From contig CM063505.1 of the NCBI GenBank assembly GCA_032207245.1, positions 177,582,030 through 177,646,029 of the forward strand: a stretch of DNA of 64,000 bases, given 5' to 3'. Under the pieces are notes generated by a model that made no database searches, had not been told where the DNA came from, and worked only from the letters and a program-made list of their open reading frames with translations. The position numbers and the translations under genes were made by a program. The DNA comes from Pardosa pseudoannulata. Its lineage: Eukaryota; Arthropoda; Arachnida; Araneae; Lycosidae. Of the stretch, positions 11,974 through 25,988 are shown in pieces (position 1 is the first letter of the stretch; every line of letters begins with the position of its first letter).

Positions 11974-12491
11974 CAGTATTTATAATTATACTTCTTGGAG
12001 AGGTAAAAGTACATGACGAAAGGCAGGGTAGATCTATCAGTAAAGATGTGGATCTCATGACCAGAGGGTTGCTTGATCAGGGCTGGAGGCGGCCAAAGAT
12101 CAGCCGTGTTCTTTAATGGCAGCTGGGGCACGTAAAATAGGTTCGTGGTCTTAATAGCTTTAAAGTTTCCAAATGGTTCCTCTGGGGGTGGTAGACCAAG
12201 CTTGGGGGAGGGGGCTTCTCGGTCCTTGCTTCTAAATTCCCACTTTGTGTTGTCCTAAACGGTTAACCGCCTTTATAGTGCTCCCATATTATTATGCGGA
12301 CGAATGATTAACTGGCACGTACCTCCAGGTTTTTTTTTTAATATCAGGTATAACATGAATAAATGTCAAGATTAATCGATTACTTATAATTCAACCAAGT
12401 GTAATTGATAATATTAAACGCTTTTTACTTAAACTTCTGAGGTATTAAAAATTTTAATTAATTCCTACGAAGTAAAAAATAAATAAGCATT
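11974..12491 (-). repeat. Right arm of 3.1-kb foldback structure
   Basis: Inverted partner of 9361-9878. No target duplication is obvious at the outer junctions. Confidence 0.9.
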
Positions 12492-13644
12492 AAAGTTTTG
12501 AAAGCAAATTTCTTCTGAATGAATTTGATTAAAAACAAATCAGAATATTAAGTATTTCATTTAAGTAAATTAAAAGTTCATAATTCTCTCAACATTTCAA
12601 AACACTTAAGAAAATATTTTGTTCCATTAAAAAAAGATAAATAGTATAAAATTAATCCACTTTCATATTTCTGACTAAGGATTTTGAAAAGCGAATAGTT
12701 TTAGCAATTTTAAATTTCAAAGGAAAATATAAAGGTCGCACTTTTCTCCGACTTCTTAAATTTTAAAAGCAACCACACTTCCTTAATGCATTTCAAAATT
12801 TTAAAAATGCATTTTCCAATTGCATTTCTTTTAGTTTTATTATCTGGAACATTTTCTTTTTCTGCCGAACGAAATTAAATGTTTCAAAAGAGAAATCGGA
12901 ATTACTTTAAAATTCGCTGCTGTGGTAAAGAGGTTATTAGAAGAGGAGTGGAGAAAAAAATAGAAAAAGGAAATATATCTGGTGGACGATGGAATATGAC
13001 GGAATGAATATTCATGCCATAATACTTAGACAAATAAGTACAGAACCTTAAATATCTGAAGTAAATTATGAAGTATTTTTGATTTTGTATTCATGAGACT
13101 GTCAAAAATTGCATTCTACGTTAAAAAGATGAAATCTAATTAGTATCTCAGTTAAATTAAAGCACACGAATACTTTAATAAACAGAAATATTTTAAATGC
13201 TGTAGAAAGACGAGACTCTTATTTCATAAGACGTTTAGAATTAATTTAGACTATTTTTTAGGAACCATTTTTATTTCCTTGTAAACCCGCTACAATGCCT
13301 AAATAAAATTGAAAAAGGACAAGATGTTGTATAGTATTTCTACAAAATATATAGCATATGAATTGTAAAAGAACTTTCACGATTAATTCCCTTCTAAAAT
13401 ATTTATTGTGTCACTGAGTTTAACTTTCTGATATAAACCAAAGTTTATAAATCTACCGCCAATTTTATTGTATGGCAATTTGGTAAAGGAAAATTTTGAT
13501 AGTAGATTACTAAGAACTACTCACCTCAAAATAGAATGAAAGAAATGTAATAGGCACTAAATACCTATGTTTTAGTTTGTGTGTCTATTTTACAATGTAT
13601 ATATTTAAATTTCGGTAAAAAATTCAAGAACGAGCCTAATCACG
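12492..13644. other. AT-rich stretch, nothing recognised
   Basis: No coding motif, RNA gene or repeat pairing was seen. Confidence 0.45.
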
Positions 13645-13684
13645 GTCAAGGTCAAGGTAATTGGGTTTAACGGAGTACCTAGCG
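13645..13684 (-). repeat. 40-bp interspersed repeat, copy 2
   Basis: Reverse-complement match to 23-62. Here it continues into about 250 bp of further GC-richer sequence that the first copy lacks, with a perfect 9-bp hairpin (GTCTAATTA/TAATTAGAC) near 13849. Confidence 0.7.
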
Positions 13685-14144
13685 AAGTGTAAGATCTTCA
13701 CTTTAACCTCCGAACGTAAGCAGATCAAAACATAAATTTAGGCCTCTAAGACAAAATTGATCCAAACAAAAATTTTATATACTCCAGCTCACAAGAGAGC
13801 GAAGAGGTGAGGACTTTCTCATAAAAAATTATGAGTAACCAAAGCGTTGTCTAATTAGGGGATAATTAGACTGCAACCTTAACAATGACCATTTGGTATG
13901 GTTATCAGCAATACACAGATTCAACAACATGATGCTCAAAAAATATAAAATAAGTAGAACAATAATAAAAAAATAGGGACATAAAAAAGTTGTAACTTGG
14001 CACGGGAAACAAAAAAAAAAGTGACAGCACTAACAAAAACATATATTTTTGGGTTTTATAAAATTTTAAAATTTTTATTAAGCATTTTTTTCAGTTTTTT
14101 TTTAAATTTTTATTCTTAGAATTACCAGTAAAAGTTTTTAATCT

Positions 14145-14525
14145 GCTGGTAAATATTTTCTGAATATATATAGCAATTTGCCAGTTTACTAGTCTTTAAT
14201 AGAAACTACAGGAGGTGAATATTTTATAAAATTAAATAGGCGAAATTACATATAGTTTTGCTATCGTGAAAGAGAATTGAAATTTAACTCAGAATTTTAC
14301 TCTCTGAACACGTTTTATTTTGTACTGGTAAATATTTGAAGAATATATTTAGCAAGTTGTCCAAGATTTGGGAAAGTTTACTGGTGTTACAATCTTGTGT
14401 AAAAACAACAGGAAGTGGATATTTAATAAAATTAACCATTAAAAATTATACACAACTCTACTATTGTTAACAAGGGTTAAATTCAACTCAGAGTTCTGCA
14501 TTCTAAATAATTTTATTTTTGTAAC
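14145..14525 (+). repeat. Two diverged tandem copies of a ~190-bp unit
   Basis: CTGGTAAATATTT.TGAA.ATAT at 14145 and 14326, the ACAGGA(G/A)GTG(A/G)ATATTT segment and the TTTAACTCAGA / TTCAACTCAGA segment recur in the same order. AT-rich, non-coding. Confidence 0.6.
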
Positions 14526-15286
14526 TCTTAAAGAAATTTGAATATGTATTATTTTATCGAAAGTAGGCTGTCCTTCCAACCTTAATGATCGCGTCGGACC
14601 TCAATTAATCATCCAGAGAATGTTCTAGAAACCTTTATAACCTAACTAATCGGGAAATTTATCTGCTGGTTAACAACATGGTTTCGTGATCTATACCATT
14701 AACGAAGCCTAAAAGAGAATGCATATCTGTTTTGGGCTTTTGTATTACAATTGATGATGAAGATTAAATCTGAGGATAAAATTAGAATTAATCTTAAGAT
14801 TTGTCATTTCTGGTTATTAAAGTATCCAGAAAAGTAATTCAACATAAAATTAAAAGTTCTTTGAAAATTAAATTATGAAATTTTCTTGTAATTAAAATTT
14901 ACTTTTAATACAGACAAACTAATTAGAAAACGCAAAGTTTAAATAAAATCGTGAAATCATGCTTGTTACAAAGAAATTATATCCAAGAAACCCATGAAAA
15001 ATAATTTTTAACTATAAAAGAGGAAATAAGAATTATATGTTGTTAGCATTTCTCGTTTTCATGCAGAGAGCTTGAGTTAAATTTCTATGTAAGGATTCAG
15101 TGTGTTTGTGCCCACTCAAAGATTTTATTGATCAGTTATATGAGTACTATTAAAGCTCTATTCCGCGAAACCTCATGTTTTCGGGAGTCAAAATAAAAAT
15201 TCGAAGAAAAAAAGTTAAAGTACTCAAATTAATTGCTCAGTGATTATTAACCACTTGTATCAGAGAGTTGTATATTTGCAACAAGG

Positions 15287-16056
<770 letters not shown>

Positions 16057-16059
<3 letters not shown>

Positions 16060-16551
16060 TAGACTAGACTAGACTATCCGACAGAGGTTGTCCTGTTTTA
16101 GCGCTGTAAATCCAAAAATTGTAAAATGTAAATTTCAAATAAATTATAAACTGGACCGTTTTGAGGGAAAACTAAGGAAAATTTTAATTAAACACTTGAA
16201 GCCAAGACTCATATGTTCATCACAAGCGTAATTAGATGAAATCAAAATACCCACATCGCCTGTACGGAGATTTGATCCTGGGACTTCGTGTGGAACTTTT
16301 GAAGCTCGTTGCGGTAATCACTACACCACATATACTATGGCAATGAAGTGTTTTAAGCGGCATTATAATAATTTCAATAAGCGCAAATCTGGATTTTTAA
16401 TAAAAATCATTTTCTATCGGATCAAATTGTGAATCTAAACCATTCTAGAATCAACTTAACAACACACACAAAATTTTATCAAAATCAGTCCAGCCGTTTA
16501 GGAGGAGTTCTATTACAAACACACGGACAGAAGTAATTTTACATATATAGA
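16057..16551 (-). mobile_element. Non-autonomous Helitron with tRNA-like core, copy 2
   Basis: On the minus strand it starts A|TCTATATATGTAAAATTAC at 16551 and ends ...CTGTCGGATAGTCTAG, followed by three further TCTA(G) units before (TA)n. Homologous to 7918-8236 at both ends. The centre contains a tRNA-like segment in the same orientation: TGGTGTAGTGATTACCGC (A box) near 16325 and GGATCAAATCTCC (B box) near 16270. The unit is therefore a chimera of Helitron ends and a tRNA/SINE-type core. Confidence 0.78.
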
Positions 16552-16554
16552 TAA

Positions 16555-17840
16555 AGAATATCGTTTTGTGTGTACATTTTGTGTGTATTTTGTACGTCAT
16601 ACGGTTAATCGAACAATCACCGAATTTTAGACATTCTTTGATACCACTGTCGATATTAAAAACTGACCTTCCGTAACACATGATATGACAGTAAAACGTA
16701 TATTAACGTTTCCAGACGATATGCAAGTACATGAATGTTATCGTCGTATTTTACCATGTGTAAAAATAAGTTGACTAATTCTCAAAGTAGCAGCGATAAA
16801 TGTATCTGAAAATAAAATTGTCTACACAGTGTTTTCAAATTTTCTTTTTTTTGCATCAAGAGGAAAACTTTTTTAAAAATCCTATTAAACCCTTGGTATT
16901 ATGAAAACTAGGCGCTATCATCTACCCATTAGTGAGTTTTTGCTCTACGATACAAGTTAACTAAAAAAATATCCTAATAAGAACCGCAATGTTATGGTAA
17001 TTCTAAATAGAAGCACAATTGGTTCGTTAATTTATTAACGTAACTATCACAAAAATTTAAGACACTTATTTTGGAAATGTTTTTACATTTTCGTACGGCT
17101 TAGCTCTATTCCTCCTTTGTATGTTCATTTCTGTTTTATGAACGGCTTTATGAGAATAGAGTAACTTACCGTCAGCATAATAAAAAGATAAGTATCTAAA
17201 TACATTTACAGATATAGGACTTTTATATGTAATATCTAAATTCAAAATACCACACAAAGGTTTTTTGAAACGCTATGTGGCGTTACTAATTACACATACT
17301 CATTCCAAAGACTGAGCGGGGAGCGGTTAGTCTATTCTCGCTATACATACACATGATTTTTTTTCTTCTTTGAGTTTTATACAAATCCCCAATTTTTGTC
17401 AGATTTGGACGAAATTTGGTGTATTTAGGCTTTAAGAGAGATGGGAAAGTACTGTGGACATTAGAAATTTTGCAAAACAGTCAATCCTCTTTTCGGAAAT
17501 GTGTTTTTCATATCTGATTTCCTTTAAAAAAAAATGTATATTTATAAGCAATTTGCACACTTAAAAAAAACCGCTGTATTGAAGAAGTTAGTGTGAAAAA
17601 ATAGATCACAATTGTTTATTATAAACTGTAAATTTCGAAATTATTATCCAATTTTACGTAAGCAAATTTTTCAGAATATGTATGTCTTTTTATTACCCCA
17701 CAGGAGAATTAAATGATTATTTGAAAATGTATGGGAAACTGATTGTAAGATTAAGTGAAGTTATTTTTTAATTTATTGTGAATGCAATTTCAGGTATATT
17801 TAAAATACTAGACAAGATTTCCTTTGTTAACATTTTGCCT
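16555..17840. other. AT-rich stretch, nothing firm
   Basis: A segment near 16600-16680 (TTTTAGACATTC...CGATATT) weakly resembles 50868-50930. Otherwise nothing was recognised. Confidence 0.4.
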
Positions 17841-18715
17841 GTGGAATATATTTGAGAAAAACGTGACAAAAACGAGAAAAAATTCATCTTTAACTTTGTT
17901 TGTTATTATCATCAAAATGATAGAAATAGATTATTTTTCAAAAAAAAAATTTAAACGAAATAACTACTATTTTCATTATTTTCCCATATGGGGGAAATCT
18001 TAATACATTATAATAATTTTTGCTCAAAGTACAGAAAAATAAATCTAATAGCATCATTTTCTGGATAAAAATAATTGTAAAAATAATGTTACGTTGGCCT
18101 AGTGTTTGAGAAAGAAGAAATGTAAACTCATTAAAAAAACACATGGACAAATAGATCTTGATTAAATGATTTTATACAAATAAATTAATGCCTAAGGAAT
18201 ACAACTGTAATAAACTTATCATTTGTAGATCGAATCGGTGTTGACCCTAAAAAACAATATGGCGATGATTTTTCTCTTTCTCGTGTCGCTGCAAAAAATG
18301 TTTATCCCTCAAGCAGCGGATGCCAGCAGCTTTCACCTTCTACTCTCCTCTGGAGGAGAAAAACAGGGGTTCACTCCAGAATGGTGGGGGGGAGTTCAGA
18401 ATCCCCCAAACTAATGAACCCTTCTATTGGCTGGGAGAAGTCCGAAGTTTCTTTCTAGTTCATACCGGTCCTGTTCTGGTATGTCTTTGACGATGACTCA
18501 CGGGAAGAGGTAAAAAAGCTGAACCGATTGTAACTTATTGTTACAATAATAAACTAATACAACAATATTATTCTCAACATCAACTGAATTCCATGTCCGT
18601 CAGATTCCTTTCAATTCCACAAATCATTTACAGTATCCGACAAATGGCGACAAATGGAGCGAAAATTCCGAACTCTACGCGGGAAAGTATCTCAATCTAT
18701 TGGGAAAATGGCAAA
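17841..18715 (+). repeat. Interspersed repeat A, copy 2 (carries an LTR insertion)
   Basis: Aligns with the reverse complement of 285-680 on both sides of the 470-bp insertion at 18076-18545. At its 3' end AAAATGGCAAATTAAATATT shows the uninterrupted TA into which Tc1 inserted in copy 1. Confidence 0.88.
18076..18545 (+). mobile_element. Solo LTR with ATAAT target duplication
   Basis: Starts TGTAAAAATAATG and ends TTATTGTTACA (TGTAA...TTACA). It is flanked by direct repeats ATAAT at 18071-18075 and 18546-18550. The paralogous repeat at 285-680 has a single ATAAT (453-457, minus) and no insert. Length, TG/CA ends and the 5-bp duplication fit a solo LTR. A related copy lies at 33262-33755 (minus). 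Both carry an AATATGGCG motif, as bound by YY1/Pho proteins in other animals. No LTR-retrotransposon coding region is attached. Confidence 0.88.
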
Positions 18716-19950
18716 TTAAATATTAAGTATTGGACGAACCGATTTATGGCATCACGGAATTGAAATACAGTTTTTTCGCTTGCCCGAACTCAGGTTGGCC
18801 ATTCCAAAATTGGCGTATTTACATTGCACAGTCAAGGGGTTAACGGGTTTCGTAGTAAAAGTTCTAAACCCATCAAAAATGTAATAAATATTAAAAAAGC
18901 GATGGATTAAAGGAAGTCATTCCTATTACTTTTATACCGAAATATTAATCTAGAGTACAAAATATTTTAAATTTTATATCTTTAAAGTTTTCAAACCGCA
19001 GATCTTAAAAAGAAAAAAAAAAACAAGATCAGAGAAAAATATTGTTTGATCACGTTATTCGATTAAACTGAATTACGGTAGAAGCCATTACTGAGATGTA
19101 ATTAACATGCTGAAAAAAATAGGATGTCGAATTAATCGTAAGTTTAATTTTGTTTATACTGAGAAGAAAGTTCTTAACGATTTCCTCGTTTGTTTGCCGG
19201 ATGGGAAGAAAAATCATTAGAGAAAACTCATTTTATTTGTCACTCCTGCCTACGCTAATTAGATTTCATTCGAACGTGATAACAAGGTTAGTGAAGTTAT
19301 CAATAAACTGCAATAAAAGAGTAAAAAAAAATGGTATCTAGTCCCTAATCACCCAGATTCATAATCGTATCTAGTGCCGTGCCATCTAGTGGGAAGTTAC
19401 AAAATCTATCTACATATTCGAAAGTTTGTTCTCGACACATTCGCCCGACTTTGGCCGTTTCTTCTTGTTAGTATCAGAAGACGTAGATTAATAGTAATGC
19501 TGCATTTTTTTTATTTTTTAGTTTACGGTTGATGGCGGTTTTTTAGCACGGCATTTTTCGAAGTTTTTGGATCGATATTCTCGAAAACTTTTTTTTCTAT
19601 TCAGATTTCTTTTAGAAATAAATTGTAGGAATTGATATGAGAAACTCTTTGAAATACAGCATTTTAAATATTCATTTGCCTTTACAGTTATAGGCAAATG
19701 GAGAAAGGGAATATAAAACTATCATATTGAATTCATTACAATATTTAAATTAAAAATTAGTAGTTATATGCCTACCAGCATTAATATGATAACACTGACA
19801 ATAATCTATAAACATATAGCGAACAAAAAAAGAGTAATTTTTTTTTACATCTGTGCAAAAAACCTTATTGTATCGATGTACTTTCCTACGATGGTCAGCA
19901 CATTCATGCACAGCTGTGGAAGAAATTTCCAAGAAGAATTTAGTTGCAGC
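18716..19950. other. AT-rich stretch, nothing recognised
   Basis: Contains a CCCGAACTCAGG motif near 18783 and an imperfect hairpin (CATTTGCCT/AGGCAAATG) near 19673. No gene was seen. Confidence 0.4.
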
Positions 19951-20701
19951 TGTTGACTTCGAGTTTTAGGGACCCCTGCAGAGGAGTAATAGATCATTGA
20001 ATGGCACAAGCGTAACGGTCAAGCTCTCACAGAGACGTAACCGTGAGCTATGGGGGCAGGGGCTAAAAAATGTCAGCTTGCACAAAAGGGGCTATTTTAA
20101 TGAGCCCACTTGCACGCCCGAATGGGGTGCAGATGTGGGAAAATTTCACCAAAAAGCGATTGGCAAAGAAAAAAAGGGGCTTTAAAACTAAGGTGATGAG
20201 TTGTGAAAGAGAGTGAAGAAAAATAAGTCGAAGTCGGGATTAGTCGAAGAGCTGCTGGACATCCAGAGAGAGCCCGGAACAGTCATCGAGTCCCGAACCC
20301 GCATTCCAGCATAGGCGTACAGCAAAATAACGGCCACTACGCCAGTACCGACACCCTTTAAGCCCGAATTCCAGCACCGTCGTACAGCCTGATGAAAGCC
20401 CCAGTCTGCTCCCCTGTAATGTCTGGTGGTAAACTTGATCTTATTCATAAATCATTACCTTGGGCCTCGGAATCTTTTGGTTAAGGAATAACGCATAAAA
20501 ACAAAAAAGAAATCAATGAATTGTTGTAATGATAAACGTTGAGTAATGAATGTTATATATAGATATTAATCAAGAAATAATGTTTGTAAATAATTAGTGT
20601 ACATAATAAATGCTTTAGTTCAAATATAAGTTATCATCTTTTTACTGTGTTTCCCCTTTAAGAACGGATACTGGTGTTAGTGTTGCAACTACATTACAAC
20701 A
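19951..20701 (+). mobile_element. Putative 751-bp LTR
   Basis: Starts TGTTGACTTCGAG and ends CATTACAACA, i.e. TGTTG...CAACA. It is GC-richer than its surroundings in the first 500 bp, has TATATATAG near 20553 and AATAAATG near 20606, then a short U5-like tail. Flanks do not show a clear 5-bp duplication, so the ends are uncertain. No retroelement protein was recognised inside. Confidence 0.45.
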
Positions 20702-20850
20702 CTTATACTTATTTGTCACTAACTAATGATGTAAATAAATTAATCACATATTAGTCAGGCAGGAGACAAAATGTTTTTAATAGAAAATTATTTCCTCAAG
20801 CTGCCAATTTTCGAGAAATGATGACCAAAACACGAGTAATATGCAGTTTC

Positions 20851-21147
20851 TCAAACAATAAAAAAGGATTGCAACAATGTAAAACTTCTCTTCCAGGAGA
20901 GAAATGCATATAAATTCCAGTATAAAATATTTAACATAAAAGGAATTGGGTCATATTTGAATAATTTCATCATCCAGCGTAAACTGGCATATCTCCAAAC
21001 ACTCACACGTTCCACAAATGTCTTGGTTACTTTATCTTCTGGTACTTTTTTTGATTGTTTATGCCCTTCATTAATCAACCCCCTTTCTCCTGCTATCTCA
21101 CGTTTGGAGGGCAAAAAAAGTTTTCATTTTTTAACAGAGACATATTG
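20851..21147. other. Open frames on both strands, no family recognised
   Basis: Overlapping frames (20851-21114 minus, 20957-21397 plus) have no conserved motif that I recognise. They overlap the repeat that starts at 21148 and may be chance frames or the remains of an element. Confidence 0.25.
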
Positions 21148-21410
21148 TGAGTCTGAAAGGAAAATAAATACACCTGTCTCATCGGAGAGCCGAAGAAAGT
21201 ACCTGGCTTTGTTATCTAGCGTCCGATCTTTCGAGACGGGTTTTTTGAGGATTAAATCAATCTTAATGTACACAGGAGGTCGATTCGGGCGGATCTCAAA
21301 TAATAGGTTTGGGAAAAACTTTCTGAAAAAAGATAGTCGAAGGTCCTGTAATTTTTATTTTTTGGAGAAAGTAATGAATATGCTTAAAAAATATTAGTAG
21401 AAAGGATATT
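21148..21410 (+). repeat. Interspersed repeat B, copy 1
   Basis: Direct-repeat partner of 22915-23130. Shared blocks: AAATAAATACAC(C/T)TGTCTC, TTGAGGATT(A/T)AATCAAT, TAGGTT.GG.A.AACTTTCTGAAAA and a final AGTAATGAA. Confidence 0.75.
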
Positions 21411-21579
21411 TTCTGTTATGTTTTCCATGTATGTGAAGAAAATTTGCATTTTCAATAATTCTAACTTGCGTATATTTAGAAATGCATAAATTATTTGCCC
21501 AACATACATAATTAAACAATGTTTAAAAGCATACGCGCATACATATAGGCTTTGCTACTCCTCATTTCAAGTTAGCATT

Positions 21580-22530
<951 letters not shown>

Positions 22531-22914
22531 GCTTATATATATACATACTTAGTATAAACATTTCGCGGGTTTTGAGAGGCGCCGCGCCCTGCCCCTTTTT
22601 GTTTCCTTTTCAAATTTATATAATTTTTGAAATCCATTAAAAAATGAGAAAATGCCTTTTTGCATAAAACATGCATTTTCATTCCTAAAAGTGCCCTTTC
22701 ATTTAATAAAGAGTGCCTTTTGTTTGACAAGTCTCCCCCTTCCCTTTTTAAAAATTATGTGAACACTATATATACTAATATGTATTAGATGCTTACAAGA
22801 TAGGCTCCGTTCAACAATGTTATTGTTGTAAGCAAAGCGCCATCTATAAGTCGGCATTAGACCTACTAGATACTTTCGTCACACCTAACACTGTTTATTT
22901 TCCATCCGTCCGGA

Positions 22915-23130
22915 AGAAACTGAAAGAAAAATAAATACACTTGTCTCGTGTGCAAGCATTCTGCCTTTCGAGAAATGGATTTGAGATTGAGGATTTAATC
23001 AATTAATTACATATGAGGATCATTTGGATTCGAATTATAGGTTCAGGAAGAACTTTCTGAAAAGCGATATTTTTCGACAATCCTCTTTTATGTTTAAAAA
23101 TAGTAATGAAAGTACCTGGAAAGTATTATT
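22915..23130 (+). repeat. Interspersed repeat B, copy 2
   Basis: Direct-repeat partner of 21148-21410, about 1.77 kb downstream. It lacks about 45 bp present in copy 1. Confidence 0.75.
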
Positions 23131-23771
23131 AAATGGTATTATCAAATGCAAAATACGCAAAAAACAATACATCTTTAACATTTGTAAAGACAAAGATTAA
23201 AAATATGCGCAAATTAATCGTCATATGTCTATATAATCTGACATACATTTTATTTATTTATGCATTTACACTAACATACATACACACATATAAACATGTG
23301 TGTGTGTTAATGAATGTATGAAATATGAATATTATGCACTACCAACTATGAATATTTCATTTGTAACAGGGATGACCTAACAAGGGTTTGATTTAAAATT
23401 TTGTGGCCCATGGCAGAATCATCAAACTTTATAATTGAAAGAAATATTATAAAAAGATATAAAACTATTTGATTTATTCAATGCTAAACGAAAATATTTC
23501 TACATATATTTTTAAATTTTTAGCTGTTTTCATATTAATTTATGAATAAGAATAATAATAGAAACTATAATAGTTATGTATTATTTTCAATTTTACCCCC
23601 GATGTGGCTCGTTGGAATGAAATGCATTGTGAATACGTCCCGACGAGTGTTTTGGGCTTCAAAGGCTTGATACAGACTTACCTCTTCATTTCAAGGATAC
23701 ATTCTAAAAGTAACACACCTTATTGTTTATCACTAATTGCATTCATTCCTCAATACAAGATAACACTAGTA

Positions 23772-24382
23772 CCGGGTGGCCATAATTAAACTGACAGTGC
23801 TCACAGTGTTCTGTAGCGCGATCTATTTGAGGGAATGACGCTACATTTTGTAGGAAGATTAAACAAGACGTAGAACGAAAGATTCCACAAAAAAAGTTCC
23901 AAAAGTCACTACTAGGGGAATATTTGGCTCTGTGTTATAGAAAATAGAGTGTTAACAAATTCAAATTAATACGGAATAAAATTACCTTTTATTATGCACA
24001 TTTTCTGATTTAGTTCAAGTGCAATATGACAACACTTTTAAAACAGCGTAAACTCTACATAAACACCGATAAAGTCTCGTGATCTGCAATTTCATGTACG
24101 CTGAGCAGAAGAAGAAGTTCTTTATTCAAATTTCACGTTACATCCATTGGCACAATTAAGAAATTAATTACCGTATTGATTTGCATTTGTTAACACTCTA
24201 TATTCTTTTGCACCAAGCACCAAATATTTCCCTAGCTGTGACTTTTGGAACTAAATGGTTTTTTCGCGGAATCCTTCATCTCCTGTCATGTTTAATCTTC
24301 CTACAAAATGTGGCGTCATTCTCGCAAATAAATCGAGCTACAAAACACTGTGAGCACCGCCAGTTTAATTATGGCCACCCGG
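23772..24382. mobile_element. 611-bp foldback MITE with TA target duplication
   Basis: CCGGGTGGCCATAATTAAAC at 23772 is repeated inverted at 24382. The arms pair for about 210 bp (23772-23980 with 24168-24382), leaving a spacer of about 190 bp. TA precedes and follows the termini, as for the Tc1/mariner superfamily. The arms share GACGC(T/C)ACATTTTGTAGG and ATAGAGTGTTAACAAAT. No transposase coding is present, so it is non-autonomous; the source family is not known. Confidence 0.85.
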
Positions 24383-24389
24383 TATTTAT

Positions 24390-25050
24390 TATTTTTTAAT
24401 TTTTAAAAAGAGACATAATTAGATATTTTAATGACATGTTTATGATCAGATAAAATTTTGACTTTAAAAGTTTCTTTTCGTGGTTTTGCCGACACAAATG
24501 TTATGACCTAGGACACTAGTTGAAAATAGCAGATTTTTTATAGCTGTAAATTATATATTTTAGTTTTTTACCATTTATGGAATTATAATTTGAATATAAA
24601 ATTTCACTGATATAGAAATAGGAAATTCTTTTTTTTATTTATTGTATAGACGCAATTTTCTTTTATTCGCGTAAACTTTTGGGTTCATTAGAGGTGTGTG
24701 TTTTCTCATCCATTCTTTAACAAATAGTTTAGGAAATAGAGCTCCCAAAACTAGACTTAATTGCCTGTAATTATTCACTACAGTAGAGGAAAGGGATTGT
24801 GTTCTAGTAAGGTACCTCATTAATAGTATTTAGAGAGGCTATAATTAGTTGGGAAAGAAAATGGAGTAAGTTAAGTCCTTATCCAACTATACTAATGATT
24901 TATAGGGATTAAACTTGTATTCAGTGATATATTTTGTAGTTCTATATTATTAATGAAAATATAAAATATTGAATGCTATGTCAGAATACATTTACTTTGT
25001 ATTTTTATATATCTTCAATGGTTATCAGATAATAGGACGAGAGATTAACA
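24390..25050. other. AT-rich stretch, nothing recognised
   Basis: No coding motif or paired repeat was seen. Confidence 0.4.
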
Positions 25051-25054
25051 TTTC

Positions 25055-25988
25055 AGGTATCCGTCTACTTTTGGAGAAGTTTTTTCTTTAAACGTACAAA
25101 GTAGTGTAATTCATGTTTTTACATTTTTAGATTTATTTTTTATATTATCATAGATAATTGCACTTAAAAAATTTATTACTGGAGAAGTTTTTATAAAATT
25201 TCTAATAAATGAAGAAAATTTAGTAAAATGAATCGGTTTTTTTTCAAAAGTCTAATTTTTCAAAAAATTAAATTATTTCAATGTTTTTTTATGCAATACA
25301 TTTCTTATACACTGGACTAGCGAATCACCTAAAATCTTTTCTCAATTTACATTTAGTAGAAAATTCTGGTCCTTCAAAATCATACACATTGAATTTTTAA
25401 CTAATTTTTATTACCTTTATTTATGACTATGAGTGTAACATTATTAAAATTATCCAAATTTAAAGCTTTTAGGTCATTTACTAGTAAATACTATCAAAAG
25501 CATTCATAATAATTTTCAACAAATTATTTTAAGAACTTTTTTGAGAAATTACATTTCAAGTTTCATCATTTTATTAAAAATACTGTTCTGAGAAAAACGC
25601 ATTTGAAGTTTATGAAAACAACTTTAACTGTTAAAAAATTAAAATACATGTTTAAAATTCCCTACACTTTTTTGCTTCAAAACTTTCTAATTGCCAAGTT
25701 GATAATTATTAAAAATACTAGTTTGTTTAAAAATGTTTAAATTAATCTTCATGAAAATTAAAAAAGTTTTGTCCAAAAAATGCTCTTTAAAATTTTTTAA
25801 ATTCACAACTTTCGGTTCCGAAGTCGCTACTTCTGTTTTGTTTTGACAGCTATAACTTTTCTTTAAAATGCCGTAGAGATAAAACAAAAACAGATTTTGA
25901 AGCCTAAAAGTTGAAACTTTACAATAGAGAAATAAAAAAAATTATGACTTTTGGCAAAAAATGATGTTTTTAACGTAGACGGATACCT
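25055..25988. mobile_element. Possible MITE with 14-bp perfect terminal inverted repeats
   Basis: AGGTATCCGTCTAC at 25055 is exactly inverted as GTAGACGGATACCT ending at 25988. The 934-bp interior is AT-rich with no coding motif. No target duplication was identified at the flanks (TTTC on the left, TAAAC on the right), so the ends need testing against other copies. Confidence 0.55.

Noticed and set aside
18239..18579. TGTTGA...TCAACA as LTR ends
   Set aside because: Homology with 33262-33755 runs through 18239, and the ATAAT duplication places the true ends at 18076 and 18545.
20957..21397. 146-codon frame as a host exon
   Set aside because: Its second half is interspersed repeat B, which also occurs at 22915-23130 without a matching frame.
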